Under the pieces are notes generated by a model. The model saw nothing but the letters and a program-made list of their open reading frames with translations. It was not told the origin of the DNA and ran no database searches. DNA of 64,000 bases from Campylobacter concisus (GTDB taxonomy: Bacteria; Campylobacterota; Campylobacteria; Campylobacterales; Campylobacteraceae). Location of the stretch: the NCBI RefSeq assembly GCF_003048905.1, contig NZ_PIRO01000002.1:124001-188000 (forward strand), in the 5' to 3' direction. Of this stretch, positions 25,061 to 37,077 are shown one piece after another; the first letter of the stretch is position 1, and every line of letters starts with the position of its first letter. A program made the position numbers and the translations under genes.

Positions 25061-25621
25061 ATGGGCTTAAAATCAGACTCTTGGATAAGAAAAATGTCGG
25101 TTGAGAAAAATATGATAGTGCCATTTGCCGAGGAGCAGGTGGGTCGCGGCGTGGTGAGCTACGGAGTATCTAGCTACGGCTACGATATCCGCGTGGGCGA
25201 CGAGTTTAAAATTTTTACAAACATCGGCGGAACCGTAGTCGATCCGAAAAATTTCGATGAAAAAAACGTGGTAGACTTTAAAGGCGATGTCTGCATCGTA
25301 CCACCAAATTCATTCGCTCTAGCGCGCACTATCGAGTACTTTAACATGCCAGATAACGTACTAGCCATCTGCCTTGGTAAAAGCACATATGCAAGGTGCG
25401 GCATCATCGTAAACGTCACGCCTTTTGAGCCGGGATTTAAGGGGCATATCACGATAGAAATTTCAAACACGACGCCACTTCCTGCAAAAATTTATGCGAA
25501 CGAAGGCATCGCGCAGGTGCTATTTATCGAGGGCGATGAGCCTTGCGAGGTAACCTATGCTGATAAAAATGGTAAATACCAAGCCCAAGAAGGCATCACA
25601 CTGCCAAGAATTTTGAAGTAA
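25061..25621 (+). CDS. dcd: dCTP deaminase
   Basis: A 186-residue dCTP deaminase, which makes dUTP for thymidylate synthesis. Family signatures include SWIRKM near the N-terminus, [39 protein letters not shown] and GHITIEISN, in which Glu133 is the expected catalytic glutamate. The length is normal for the monofunctional enzyme. It is monocistronic with a TATAAT-type promoter and a hairpin after the stop. Confidence 0.95.
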   Translation: MGLKSDSWIRKMSVEKNMIVPFAEEQVGRGVVSYGVSSYGYDIRVGDEFKIFTNIGGTVVDPKNFDEKNVVDFKGDVCIVPPNSFALARTIEYFNMPDNVLAICLGKSTYARCGIIVNVTPFEPGFKGHITIEISNTTPLPAKIYANEGIAQVLFIEGDEPCEVTYADKNGKYQAQEGITLPRILK

Positions 25622-25628
25622 TTTTTAT

Positions 25629-25650
25629 GCCTTTGCGATTTTGCAAAGGC
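25629..25650 (+). terminator. Hairpin after dcd
   Basis: GCCTTTGC and GCAAAGGC form a perfect 8-bp stem around the loop GATTTT, seven bases after the dcd stop. The following sequence (TAAATTTAAAT) is only partly T-rich, so it is a probable but weak intrinsic terminator. Confidence 0.6.
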
Positions 25651-25752
25651 TAAATTTAAATACTGCTTTTATAATTTCCTCTAAACATTAATTAAAATTT
25701 GACGAAATAGAATCTAGAAAGGTAAAAACTTTTGTAATAAATTTTAAAATTT

Positions 25753-25769
25753 TGGCATAGCTTTTGCTT
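25753..25769 (+). promoter_or_regulatory. Sigma-54 (RpoN) promoter of the pse-maf operon
   Basis: TGGCATAGCTTTTGCTT matches the -24/-12 consensus TGGCAC-N5-TTGC, with exactly ten bases between GG (25754-25755) and GC (25766-25767). Transcription would start near 25779, about 60 bases before the pseB ATG. Sigma-54 drives the middle class of flagellar genes in Campylobacter, which fits an operon for flagellin glycosylation. Confidence 0.6.
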
Positions 25770-25820
25770 AAATTTTTATAAAATACAATTTAGATTTAGC
25801 TATTTATACCCCAAAAATAG

Positions 25821-27945
<2,125 letters not shown>

Positions 27946-27949
<4 letters not shown>

Positions 27950-28626
27950 TCTGCATCATCCCAGCAAGAGGCGGCAGCAAGAGAATACCTGGCAAAAATA
28001 TCAAAGACTTTTTAGGCAAGCCTTTAATCGCATATAGCATCGAGGCCGCGCTAAATTCTAAAGTTTTTAACGAAGTGATCGTAAGCACCGATGACGAAAT
28101 GATCACAAATGTGGCTATAGAATTTGGAGCTAGCGTGCCATTTTTTAGAGATGCGAGCCTAAGCGATGACTACGCGACAAGCACTGACGTGATAAAAGAC
28201 GCGATAGGGCGCGTAAATTCTAGCTTTAGTGACGTCTGCTGTCTTTACGCGACAGCGCCGCTTATAACGGCTGAAATTTTAAAAGAGGCCGCAGGAGAGT
28301 TTAAAAAGCATGAGTGTAAATTTTTATTTTCAGCAACTGCGTTTGATTTTCCTATACAAAGGGCGATAAAACTTGATGAAAACACTAGAGTTAGCATGTT
28401 TTACCCGCAGTTTGAAAAGACGCGCTCGCAAGATCTTGAGCCTGCGTTTCATGACGCTGGGGCATTTTATTTTGGCAAAAAAGAGGCTTGGCTGGAGTGT
28501 AGTGCTTTGTTTGCGCCACACTCAAAGGCGTATTTGCTGCCAAGAAATTTAGTCTGTGACATCGACACGATAGAGGATTTTGAGTTTGCTAAAAAGCTTT
28601 ATTTGATAAATAATGGAAAGATTTGA
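27946..28626 (+). CDS. pseF: Pseudaminic acid cytidylyltransferase
   Basis: A 226-residue CMP-sugar synthetase that activates pseudaminic acid with CTP. The N-terminal IIPARGGSKRIPGKNIK is the CTP-binding motif of CMP-sialic acid synthetase-type enzymes. The segments VSTDDEMI, DYATSTDVI and YATAPLI contain family-conserved residues. The length is close to the 230 residues usual for PseF. It overlaps pseC by four bases and is immediately followed by pseG with no gap. Confidence 0.94.
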
Positions 28627-29499
28627 TTGAAAGAATTTAAAGGACTCCCACTGCTAAAAACGCTCGTGCGCGCTGATAGTAGCAGCAAGATAGGGCATGG
28701 GCACATCAGGCGAGACCTTTTGCTTGCTAAAAAATTTAGCGACATCTCATTTGCATCTTTAAGGCTTGAAGGTGACATTTTTGATGAGATAAACTACCCC
28801 AAATTTACCCTAAGAAGTGGCGAGATAGATGAGCTTTGTGAGCTTATAAAAGATAATAAATTTGAACTTCTCATCATCGACCACTACGGCTTTAGCTTTG
28901 AAGATGAAAGAGCTATAAAAGAAAAAACTGGCGTTAAAATTTTATCATTTGACGACACTTACGAGAAACATTTTGCAGACTACATTTTAAACGTAAATTT
29001 ATATGCGCAAAAGGTAAGATATGAGAGGCTTGTAGAAAAAGGTTGTAAGGTATTTTGCGGAAGTGAGTTTTTGCTAGTTAGAGATGAGTTTTATGAAGAA
29101 GCACAGGTAAAAAGGGAGAAAATTTACGACTACGCTATCATTCTTGGAGGCACTGATATCTCAGGACTAAGTGCTAAAATTTCAGAAAAACTGCTTCTTA
29201 AAAAGCTAAAAACAGCCGTCATAACAACTAGCGGAAATAAAAATTTAAGCGCCCTAAAAGAGCTATCAAGCAAGAGCGAAAATTTTAACCTTTTTGTAGA
29301 TAGCAAAAGCGTAGCAAGGCTGATGAATGAAGCCAAAATGCTCATCATAACAGCAAGCTCACTTGTAAATGAAGCTTACGTTTTGGGAGCCAAATTTAAA
29401 GCCATTTGCGTAGCGGATAATCAAAAAGAGATCTTTGCTTGGCTAAAAGAAAATGGATATGAAGCTTACTGGGGAGATGAAATTTGCTTGAGCTTATAA
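28627..29499 (+). CDS. pseG: UDP-2,4-diacetamido-2,4,6-trideoxy-beta-L-altropyranose hydrolase
   Basis: A 290-residue nucleotide-sugar hydrolase that removes UDP in the fourth step of the pathway. The hallmark RADSSSKIGHGHIRRDLLLAK begins about 17 residues in. The GGTDISG loop near residue 175 is the UDP-binding region of the GT-B fold. The start is a TTG directly after the pseF stop; a later start near LVRADSS is possible, because other PseG proteins begin close to that motif. Its 3' end overlaps pseH by 16 bases. Confidence 0.93.
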   Translation: MKEFKGLPLLKTLVRADSSSKIGHGHIRRDLLLAKKFSDISFASLRLEGDIFDEINYPKFTLRSGEIDELCELIKDNKFELLIIDHYGFSFEDERAIKEKTGVKILSFDDTYEKHFADYILNVNLYAQKVRYERLVEKGCKVFCGSEFLLVRDEFYEEAQVKREKIYDYAIILGGTDISGLSAKISEKLLLKKLKTAVITTSGNKNLSALKELSSKSENFNLFVDSKSVARLMNEAKMLIITASSLVNEAYVLGAKFKAICVADNQKEIFAWLKENGYEAYWGDEICLSL

Positions 29500-29942
29500 A
29501 TTTTACCTCGCTTAATGGCGAGCAAAAGCTGATGGTGTTAAAGTGGCGAAACGACGAGCGGATAGCTAAATTTATGAAAAATAAAAGCGTTGGCAAAGAG
29601 GAGCATTTTGCTTTTTTAGAGAGATTAAAGAGCATTCAAGATAAGATTTATTTTCTAGTAAAAGATGAGAGCGAATTTATCGGAGTGATAAGCTTTGTTG
29701 ATATTACGAAAGAAAGTTGTGAATTTGGCGTTTATAAAAATCCGGAGCTAAGAGGCGTGGGTAAAAAACTGCTTGATCTCATAAAAAACTACGCTTTTTT
29801 TACATTAGAGGTTGGCTCGCTAAAGGCAAAAGCTTATAATAACAACGAAAAAGCGCTCGCACTTTATAAAAATTTTGGCTTTAGGATCTATGCAAAAGAT
29901 GGTGAATTTAGCTATCTTGAGCTTAAAAATAAAACGGACTAA
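29484..29942 (+). CDS. pseH: UDP-4-amino sugar N-acetyltransferase
   Basis: A 152-residue GNAT-family acetyltransferase that adds the C4 N-acetyl group. It has the segment LMVLKWRNDERIAKFMKN, typical of PseH, and the acetyl-CoA loop around YKNPELRGVGKKLLDLI. The C-terminal NNEKALALYKNFGFRIYAK is standard for GNAT enzymes. The start is TTG at 29484 within the end of pseG; overlapping translation explains the lack of a separate leader. Confidence 0.9.
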   Translation: MLELINFTSLNGEQKLMVLKWRNDERIAKFMKNKSVGKEEHFAFLERLKSIQDKIYFLVKDESEFIGVISFVDITKESCEFGVYKNPELRGVGKKLLDLIKNYAFFTLEVGSLKAKAYNNNEKALALYKNFGFRIYAKDGEFSYLELKNKTD

Positions 29943-29945
29943 CGG

Positions 29946-30977
29946 ATGAAAATAGGAAATTTTGATACAGACAAAAAGGTCTTTATAATAGCAGAGCTCT
30001 CCGCTAATCACAGCGGCAGCCTAAAAACGGCGATAGATACGATAAAGGCAGCTAAGCGCGCTGGAGCTGATGCGATAAAGCTTCAGACATATACGCCTAA
30101 TAGTTTAACTCTAAATTCGCACCTAGATGATTTTGTCATAAAAGGCGGGCTTTGGGACAAGAGAAATTTATACGAGCTTTATCAAGAGGCGCTAACGCCA
30201 AAAGAGTGGCACGCCGAGCTTTTTAAAGTAGCAAAAGAAGAAGGGCTTGTCTGCTTTTCAAGCCCATTTTGCAAGGATGATGCCAACTTTTTAGAGCAGT
30301 TTAACCCACCAGCTTACAAGATCGCAAGCTTTGAGGTAACGGATTATGATTTTGTAGAATTTGTAGCCAAAAAAGGCAAGCCCATCATCATCTCAACTGG
30401 CATAGCCCATGAAGAAGAGATAAGAGATGTGGTACAAATTTGCAAAAATGCATGTAATAGTGACATCGCTCTTTTAAAATGCACTTCAAGTTACCCAGCG
30501 CCGCTAAATGGCATGAATTTAAAAACGATAGCTGATATGAGAGAGAAATTTGGCGTAGAGGTTGGCTTTTCAGATCACACACTAGGTGTGACAGCCCCAG
30601 TTGTTGCGGTTAGCCTGGGTGCTAGGATAATTGAAAAACATTTTATACTTGATAAAAGCGTAAAAAGCGTTGATAGCGCATTTAGCCTTGATGAGAGCGA
30701 ATTTGCTCTTATGACAAAATGCGTTAGAGAGGCCGAAGAGCTTTTGGGCGTGGTAAGCTACGAGCTAGATGAAAAAGCGGTTTTAAACAGGAGATTTTCA
30801 CGCTCGCTTTATGCAAGCGCAGATATAAAAAAAGGTGAAATTTTTAGCGAGCAAAATATAAGGAGTGTGCGCCCAGGGTACGGCCTGCACCCTAAATTTT
30901 TAAAAGAGCTGATCGGTAAAAAAGCAAAAAGAGATATAAAATTTAGCGAGAGATTAACAAAGGAGGATTTGATATGA
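29946..30977 (+). CDS. pseI: Pseudaminic acid synthase
   Basis: A 343-residue NeuB-family synthase, which condenses the 2,4-diacetamido sugar with phosphoenolpyruvate. It starts IGNFDTDKKVFIIAELSANH and has the DAIKLQTYTPNS and TSSYPAPLNGMNL segments. GFSDHTLGVTAPVVAVSLGA is the family motif. The C-terminal region from about residue 285 is the SAF antifreeze-like domain (SLYASADIKKGEIFSEQNIR, then VRPGYGLHPKF). Start ATG is three bases after the pseH stop; the stop overlaps the Maf gene. Confidence 0.95.
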   Translation: MKIGNFDTDKKVFIIAELSANHSGSLKTAIDTIKAAKRAGADAIKLQTYTPNSLTLNSHLDDFVIKGGLWDKRNLYELYQEALTPKEWHAELFKVAKEEGLVCFSSPFCKDDANFLEQFNPPAYKIASFEVTDYDFVEFVAKKGKPIIISTGIAHEEEIRDVVQICKNACNSDIALLKCTSSYPAPLNGMNLKTIADMREKFGVEVGFSDHTLGVTAPVVAVSLGARIIEKHFILDKSVKSVDSAFSLDESEFALMTKCVREAEELLGVVSYELDEKAVLNRRFSRSLYASADIKKGEIFSEQNIRSVRPGYGLHPKFLKELIGKKAKRDIKFSERLTKEDLI

Positions 30978-32995
30978 ACAATAAAAACGATAAGGCATCT
31001 AATAAAAAGGCAAAACCATCTAAAGATAATGTATCAAATATCCAAAATCCTATCTTTCAAAAAAACCTTCAAGCACTATTTCAACAAGATGAAATTCTAG
31101 CAGCAAGGCTTTGGTCTATTGCTGGTAATGAAGACTATGAAATTTTTATAGGAAAAGATCCGATTGATATAAATTTAATAAACAAGCATACTTTTAAATA
31201 TATCTATGAAAATCCTGGAGCAGACATTTTAAAGCTGCTTGAAGATATAGAAAGTGACTATAAACGTTATCCGATACTATTTTTTTATGGACTAGGCAAT
31301 GGCGTACTCTATAAAGCATTAGCAAAAAATGAAACACACCAAAAAATCGTAGTCATAGAGCCAGAGATTGAGATCATATATCTTGTTTTAAATGTTATTG
31401 ATCTATCAAGCGAACTAGAAAGTGGACAGATAATACTTTTTTATTCAAAATTTGCAACCTATACACATTTTTATTATCTGGTTACAGAAGCAAAACTAAA
31501 CTCATATGCAAAAACCTATGATAATCTTATGATTCATATGCCTTTTTATGATCAATTTGAAGAAGACTACATAAGAATAAACAAAGAGATTACAAGGGCA
31601 TTTTCTCAAATAGTAGTTGCTCACGGCAATAGCATAGACGATCTTTTATTAGGCACAAGACAAAATTGTGAAAATTTAGTGCCCATGATTAGCAATTATT
31701 GCTACACAAGTCTTGTTAAAAAAAGATATGGTCTTATGGATACAGCTATAATTGTATCAACTGGCCCAAGCCTAGATAAACAGCTTAATACGCTTAAAAA
31801 ATTTGCTCCATATGTTAGCATTATAAGCGTTGATGCCTCTTATCCAATCCTTGCAAGGCATGATATCAAGCCTGATTATGTAATGTCGATTGAAAGAATA
31901 GAACCAACTTCTAGTTTTTTTGAAAAAAAACATCCAAATATTGATGACAATATACACTTTATTGTTGCCTCAGTTACACACAAGCAAACTATTAAAAATA
32001 TCTTGCCAAGAAAACTAGTACTAACTATGAGACCTCAACAAGAGGAGTATATGTTTGGTCTAAAAAGATATGGATATTTGGGTGTGGGGCATAGTTGTGC
32101 AAACATGGCCTACCAGCTAGCCTATGTCTTAGGACATAAAAATATCGTTTTCATAGGACAGGATCTAGCATTTGGTAAAGATGGAGCAAGCCATGCAAAA
32201 GGTCACGCCTTTGCGCAAGCGGATGAAAATATATTTGTTAAAGCTTATGGCGGAGAGGGAGAGGTTAAAACAACATATGTTTGGACTCTATTTAAAAACC
32301 AGTTTGAAAATGACATCGCCCAATCAAGCTTAGAGAATATAAAATCATATAACTGTACCGAAGGTGGTGCTAGAATAGAAGGCACTATAGAAAAGCCATT
32401 TTTAGAAGTAATGTATGAACTTTGTAAAGACAAAGAGATTAAAAAACTACCTAATATAAAAAAAGATAGTGAAACGACAGTAAATAAAAACCTTTTAAAA
32501 GCTTATAAAGTCATACTTGCAAAAATAAAAGCTCAAAGTGAAGTCAAACAACAAATAGAAAAAGTCTTTTTAGAAGTAGTGCCTAGTATAGATAAATTGC
32601 TTGAGCTCAATAAAGAAAATAAAATAGAAAAAAAACATTTTGATGAGCTTCTTAAAATAACAAAAAAGATAGATAAACTAAAAGATGTAATCGCAAAACG
32701 TAATTATCAAAAATATGTAGATAATATATTGCAAATTTCAGTCTATTATCAAGAACTTGAGCTTGCAAAAATTTCTGTAGCGCCAAGTGACACAACTATC
32801 CAAAAAACTAATAAGCTTCTTATGTGGGTAAATATGCACAAATACTGGATGTTCTCTGCAGCTGGTGGTCTAAATGCTGACATCGAAGTTACTAAAAAAG
32901 CTTCAAAAACACTTGTTGCTGAGCTTAAAAAGAGAAAACTAATAACTAAAAATGAGATAGGAAAAGCGAAAGAAAATTTTATACTGAGTATATAA
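30974..32995 (+). CDS. maf: Motility accessory factor (Maf), flagellin nonulosonic acid transferase
   Basis: A 673-residue protein of the DUF115/MAF_flag10 family. The conserved central core has MDTAIIVSTGPSLDKQLNTLK, IISVDASYPILARHDIKPDYV, VGHSCANMAYQLAYVLGHKN and FIGQDLAFGKDGASHAKGH. Maf proteins transfer CMP-activated nonulosonic acids to serine/threonine of flagellin in the cytoplasm before export. The gene overlaps pseI by four bases and faces flaA, which encodes the expected substrate. The C-terminal 180 residues are lysine-rich and helical. Only one maf gene is visible here, while many campylobacters carry several paralogs. Confidence 0.93.
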   Translation: MNNKNDKASNKKAKPSKDNVSNIQNPIFQKNLQALFQQDEILAARLWSIAGNEDYEIFIGKDPIDINLINKHTFKYIYENPGADILKLLEDIESDYKRYPILFFYGLGNGVLYKALAKNETHQKIVVIEPEIEIIYLVLNVIDLSSELESGQIILFYSKFATYTHFYYLVTEAKLNSYAKTYDNLMIHMPFYDQFEEDYIRINKEITRAFSQIVVAHGNSIDDLLLGTRQNCENLVPMISNYCYTSLVKKRYGLMDTAIIVSTGPSLDKQLNTLKKFAPYVSIISVDASYPILARHDIKPDYVMSIERIEPTSSFFEKKHPNIDDNIHFIVASVTHKQTIKNILPRKLVLTMRPQQEEYMFGLKRYGYLGVGHSCANMAYQLAYVLGHKNIVFIGQDLAFGKDGASHAKGHAFAQADENIFVKAYGGEGEVKTTYVWTLFKNQFENDIAQSSLENIKSYNCTEGGARIEGTIEKPFLEVMYELCKDKEIKKLPNIKKDSETTVNKNLLKAYKVILAKIKAQSEVKQQIEKVFLEVVPSIDKLLELNKENKIEKKHFDELLKITKKIDKLKDVIAKRNYQKYVDNILQISVYYQELELAKISVAPSDTTIQKTNKLLMWVNMHKYWMFSAAGGLNADIEVTKKASKTLVAELKKRKLITKNEIGKAKENFILSI

Positions 32996-33003
32996 GCTAA
33001 TTT

Positions 33004-33036
33004 GTAAGTAGAATTATTTTACTTACAGTTTTTTTA
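33004..33036 (+). terminator. Terminator of the pse-maf operon
   Basis: GTAAGTA and TACTTAC form a stem, with an AT loop, nine bases after the maf stop. A run of T residues follows (GTTTTTTTATTT), which makes a textbook rho-independent terminator. A second inverted repeat, GGCTTACT to AGTAAGCC (33040-33061), lies just behind and may back it up. Confidence 0.85.
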
Positions 33037-33154
33037 TTTGGCTTACTAGTTTTAGTAAGCCTCTGTCACAATTATAAATTTATAACACAACCCATTATAA
33101 ACCACTAGAGCAAAGACAAAATAGATACATTGCTATTTATTTTTAGTAGATAAA

Positions 33155-33177
33155 GCCCCAAAGTTAAACTCTGGGGC
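33155..33177 (-). terminator. Terminator of flaA
   Basis: On the minus strand GCCCCA pairs with TGGGGC, with an inner AGTT/AACT pairing, followed by TTTATCT. It lies about 80 bases beyond the flaA stop. A second hairpin at 33214-33238 (AGGCTTTGT and ACAAAGCCT, perfect 9-bp stem, loop of seven) sits nearer the flaA stop, but its tail is not T-rich. The rest of the 32996-33259 gap holds no gene. Confidence 0.7.
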
Positions 33178-33259
33178 GTGGGTTTGCGTATTGTAAAAGC
33201 ATTAACACTCTTAAGGCTTTGTTACTGCGACAAAGCCTCTATCTAAAACCTTAATGAAA

Positions 33260-34765
33260 CTATTGTAGAAGCTTCATTACGTTTTGTTGTACGCTGTTTG
33301 CTTGACTCATAGCATAAGCACCTGATTGAGCTAGGATGTTATGTTTTGAGAAGTTAGCAGACTCGCTAGCAAAATCAACATCTCTGATTTGAGATTCTGC
33401 TGATTTTACGTTAACTTGAGTTACAGTGATGTTATTAACTGTAGCTTGAAGTTGGTTTTGAACTGAACCAAGGTCTGAACGAACTTGATCAAGTGTTTTT
33501 TGAGCAGACTCAGCGATACTCATAACAGCCATTGCACCGCGAAGTGTCATAACACCAGCAGATTGAGCTACTGATAAAGCTCCACTCATTCTTTGGAAGC
33601 CCATAGCTGTTGCTAGGGTTTTATCTATTTGTCCTCTTATATCTCTTAGAGATACTGATTGTTGAGCACCGCCATTAGCAGAGAATGCTAGCGATAGTTT
33701 AGCAACGCCACCAGCATTTAGCTTGATATCTCTACCATCAAGACGAACAAGGTTTAGTCTACCTACAAATCCAGTTAAAGATGTACCTTTAGCAGCTGCA
33801 CCTTTACCGCCAAGACCCTTTGAGATGTCTTTACCAGAAGCTACGATAGCACGGCCATCACGGCTTGTTAGTACCATTTTACCTGTTTCAGCATCAACAG
33901 AAGCTTCAACACCAGTTTGATCTTTTACAGAGTTGATAGCATTTACAAGTGCACCGTTTGCATCATTTGCTTTAACTTCTAGATCGCCGATTTTAACGCC
34001 GTTGATTGTTAAAGACTGAATTAAACCACCGCCAATAGCAGCACTTGCTTTCCAAGTAACATCAGCTGTAGCTCTAACACCAGTTCTATCAGCAACTTTG
34101 TTGATGTTCTCGGCTAGAGCGCCAAGGCCTTTACCGATACCTGTTGAGATAGTAGCGCCTGTAACACCTACATCGTTTACACCATCAACGTTTAAGAATT
34201 TAAGGTTTACTTCACCCATAGCTGTAAGTAGTCTTGAACTCTCAAAACGTGTAAGACCGATCTTATCAGACGTAGTCGCACCAATACTTGCTTTAACAGT
34301 TTGGTTTGAGTAAGCACCTATTTGGAATTCTTTATTAGAGAATGTTCCGTTTAGTAGTTGCTGACCGTTAAATGAAGTAGTGTTACCGATATTGTCAAGC
34401 TCTTCCATTAGACGAACGATGTCAGCTTGCAATGCTTGGCGTGATTGAGTTGTTTGGCCGTCTTGAGCTGATTGAGTAGCTTTTGTCTTGATAGTATCAA
34501 GAATTTTTAGCTGCTCGTCCATAGCTTTATCGGCAACTTGAATGATACCAATAGCATCATTACCATTTGCAATAGCTTGACCTAAAGCTGAAGCTTGACT
34601 TCTTAAGCTATCTGCAATAGATAGACCTGAAGCATCATCTGCAGCTGTTTGAATCCTAAGACCTGAGCTAAGTTTGTTAAGTGACTTAGATAGGTCAGTG
34701 TTGTTGCTAACTGCGTTAGCGTGTGTGTTAAGTGCGTTTACGTTTGTGTTAATACGAAAACTCAT
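33260..34765 (-). CDS. flaA: Flagellin
   Basis: The start is set at the ATG at 34765, giving the canonical N-terminus [19 protein letters not shown]; an in-frame extension to 34891 would run through the promoter and is not translated protein. The product has 501 residues. The conserved D0/D1 N-terminal region has [20 protein letters not shown]. The C-terminal region has [20 protein letters not shown] and ends [12 protein letters not shown]. The middle (about residues 180-340) is the variable, surface-exposed part with many Ser/Thr that could carry pseudaminic acid. It faces the pse-maf operon, and a sigma-28 promoter precedes it. Only one flagellin gene is seen here. Confidence 0.96.
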   Translation of the reverse strand: MSFRINTNVNALNTHANAVSNNTDLSKSLNKLSSGLRIQTAADDASGLSIADSLRSQASALGQAIANGNDAIGIIQVADKAMDEQLKILDTIKTKATQSAQDGQTTQSRQALQADIVRLMEELDNIGNTTSFNGQQLLNGTFSNKEFQIGAYSNQTVKASIGATTSDKIGLTRFESSRLLTAMGEVNLKFLNVDGVNDVGVTGATISTGIGKGLGALAENINKVADRTGVRATADVTWKASAAIGGGLIQSLTINGVKIGDLEVKANDANGALVNAINSVKDQTGVEASVDAETGKMVLTSRDGRAIVASGKDISKGLGGKGAAAKGTSLTGFVGRLNLVRLDGRDIKLNAGGVAKLSLAFSANGGAQQSVSLRDIRGQIDKTLATAMGFQRMSGALSVAQSAGVMTLRGAMAVMSIAESAQKTLDQVRSDLGSVQNQLQATVNNITVTQVNVKSAESQIRDVDFASESANFSKHNILAQSGAYAMSQANSVQQNVMKLLQ

Positions 34766-34812
34766 TGTAAATCCTTTTAATTTTTTAGTTACGACTTCTT
34801 GTCGCACAAAAA

Positions 34813-34841
34813 CTATATCGTGAAATTTTCTAAAAACTTTA
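34813..34841 (-). promoter_or_regulatory. Sigma-28 (FliA) promoter of flaA
   Basis: On the minus strand the sequence reads TAAAGTTT, then 13 bases, then CGATATAG. This matches the sigma-28 consensus TAAAGTTT-N11-GCCGATAA in the -35 element, spacing and CGATA core. It lies about 48 bases upstream of the flaA ATG. Confidence 0.85.
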
Positions 34842-34919
34842 TAGGCATGAATGAAAAAATTTTTAAAAATTAACATGGATTTGATTTTCATGCCTTGATA
34901 CTTTAAAAATTATTTTTGC

Positions 34920-34925
34920 TACAAT
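34920..34925 (+). promoter_or_regulatory. -10 box of the topA promoter
   Basis: TACAAT lies 30 bases before the topA start in the context TTTTTGCTACAATTACGCC. The gap between topA and divergent flaA holds both promoters. Confidence 0.45.
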
Positions 34926-34954
34926 TACGCCAAAAAAATTAAAGGCTATATATA

Positions 34955-37069
34955 ATGAAAAGCTTAATCATCGTGGAATCTCCCGCAAAAGCAAAGACTA
35001 TCAAAAATTTCCTAGACAAAAGCTACAACGTCATCGCCTCAAAAGGCCACATCAGAGATCTGCCAAAAACAAGCTTTGGTATCAAGATAGAAGATGATAA
35101 ATTTACCCCAGAGTATCGCATCAGCAGCGATCACTCCGCCATCGTAAAAGAGATAAAAGAGCTCGCCAAAGGTGCTGATGAAATTTATCTCGCAACCGAT
35201 GAGGATAGAGAGGGTGAGGCGATCGCGTTTCACATCGCAAATGCCATCGGCAAGGAGCCAACCAGCCTGCCTCGCATCGTCTTTCATGAGATCACCAAAA
35301 GCGCCATACAAAACGCTTTAAAAAGCCCAAGGCACGTCGATATGAATAGCGTCAATGCCCAGCAAACAAGGCGCTTGCTTGACCGCATCGTTGGCTACAA
35401 GCTAAGCCCACTTTTAAATTTAAAGATACAAAAAGGCTTAAGCGCTGGCAGGGTGCAAAGTGCGGCGCTAAAGATAATAGTTGACCGTGAGCGTGAAATT
35501 CAGGCGTTTAAACCGATTGAATACTACACCATTGACACCGTTTTTAAAAAAGACCTAGACGCTGAGCTAGTAAAATTTGAAAACCAAAAGATCGAAAAAC
35601 TAACTATCCAAAATCCAGACCGCGCAAAATATATCATTGAAAATTTACAAAATGAGAAATTTAGCGTCCGAGAGATCGAGAGCAAGGATAGAAAGATCCA
35701 GCCAAGCCCGCCATTTATGACATCAACACTTCAGCAAAGCGCGAGCAACCGCCTTGGCTTTAGCCCTAAAAAGACGATGATGATCGCACAAAGCCTCTAT
35801 GAAGGCGTACAAACAAACGAGGGCTTCATGGGTGCGATCACCTACATGAGAACAGACAGCCTAAATTTAGCTAAAGAGGCCGTCGCAGCCGCTAGAGAGC
35901 ACATCCTTCAAAACTACGGCAAAGAGTATTTGCCAGCCAAAGCGATAAGCTACACGACAAGCTCAAAAGGCGCGCAAGAAGCCCACGAAGCGATCCGCCC
36001 TACAAATTTAAACTTCACACCGCAAATCGCGGCTAAATTTTTAGAAAAAGATGCACTAAAACTCTACACGCTCATCTACAATAGATTTTTAGCCTGCCAA
36101 ATGAGCGCATGTGTGAGCCAAACGCAAAATGTCTATGTCGCAAGCGAAAAAAGCGAGTTTAAGATAAGTGGCAGAAAAGTGCTATTTGACGGCTTTTACA
36201 AGGTTTATGGCGAGCTTGATAAGGATAAAATTTTGCCAAATTTAAAAAAGGGCGATGAGATGAGTTTGCAAAGCATAAAAAGCACGCAAAACTTCACCGA
36301 GCCGCCAGCTAGGTACTCTGAAGCTGGCCTTGTTAAAAAGCTTGAAAGCCTTGGTATCGGTCGCCCAAGCACCTACGCACCGACCATATCGCTACTAACC
36401 TCAAGAGACTACGTGAGGGTCGAGAAAAAGCAGCTCATACCAAACGAGATCGCATTTAGCATGATAGGTGTTTTAGAGAAGCACTTTAGCAATATCGTTG
36501 ATAGCGAATTTACCTCTCATCTCGAAGAAAAGCTCGACGAGATCGCACTTGATAAGGCTGACTGGCAAAAGGTGCTAAGCGACTTTTACTATCCATTTAT
36601 GGAAAAAATTAGTGCTGGAAAAACTGGCATAAAAAGCCTAAAAACAGCCACTCCAATCGGCGAGAAGTGCCCAGATTGCGGAAGTGAGCTACTGCTTAGA
36701 AAAGGCAGATACGGAGAATTTATCGCTTGTTCAAATTTTCCAAAATGCAAATATTCAAGAAATATCGCAAAAGATAAAGAGAAAAGTGCCGAGTCTAGCA
36801 CTTCTGCTACTTCAAAGCCAAAACGTGAGCTTAAAAAGCTTGATGTACCATGTCCGAAATGTGGCGGTGAGATCGTGGAGAGATTTAGCAGGCGTGGTAA
36901 ATTTTATGGTTGTGCCAACTATCCAAAGTGCGACTTCATCTCAAACTACGAGCCAGTTGAGCAAAAATGCGACGAATGTGGTGGCGACATGATCAAAAAA
37001 GAGCTTAAAAAAGGTACATTTATAGAGTGCACAAAATGTAAGAAAAAGACCCTTATCTCTGAAAACTAA
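34955..37069 (+). CDS. topA: DNA topoisomerase I
   Basis: A 704-residue type IA topoisomerase that relaxes negative supercoils. The Toprim domain is at the N-terminus (SLIIVESPAKAKTIKNFL, with the acidic triad in TDEDREGEA). The active-site tyrosine is Tyr297 in ITYMRTDS. Three C-terminal zinc-ribbon modules follow: CPDCGSELLLRKGRYGEF, CPKCGGEIVERFSRRGKF and CDECGGDMIKKELKKGTF, each with a following Cys pair. The length is normal for epsilonproteobacteria. It is monocistronic, with its own promoter and a terminator hairpin after the stop. Confidence 0.96.
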   Translation: MKSLIIVESPAKAKTIKNFLDKSYNVIASKGHIRDLPKTSFGIKIEDDKFTPEYRISSDHSAIVKEIKELAKGADEIYLATDEDREGEAIAFHIANAIGKEPTSLPRIVFHEITKSAIQNALKSPRHVDMNSVNAQQTRRLLDRIVGYKLSPLLNLKIQKGLSAGRVQSAALKIIVDREREIQAFKPIEYYTIDTVFKKDLDAELVKFENQKIEKLTIQNPDRAKYIIENLQNEKFSVREIESKDRKIQPSPPFMTSTLQQSASNRLGFSPKKTMMIAQSLYEGVQTNEGFMGAITYMRTDSLNLAKEAVAAAREHILQNYGKEYLPAKAISYTTSSKGAQEAHEAIRPTNLNFTPQIAAKFLEKDALKLYTLIYNRFLACQMSACVSQTQNVYVASEKSEFKISGRKVLFDGFYKVYGELDKDKILPNLKKGDEMSLQSIKSTQNFTEPPARYSEAGLVKKLESLGIGRPSTYAPTISLLTSRDYVRVEKKQLIPNEIAFSMIGVLEKHFSNIVDSEFTSHLEEKLDEIALDKADWQKVLSDFYYPFMEKISAGKTGIKSLKTATPIGEKCPDCGSELLLRKGRYGEFIACSNFPKCKYSRNIAKDKEKSAESSTSATSKPKRELKKLDVPCPKCGGEIVERFSRRGKFYGCANYPKCDFISNYEPVEQKCDECGGDMIKKELKKGTFIECTKCKKKTLISEN

Positions 37070-37077
37070 AAATTTCT

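Noticed and set aside
34766..34891. N-terminal extension of flagellin
   Set aside because: The extension would read through the sigma-28 promoter, and flagellin starts at [11 protein letters not shown].
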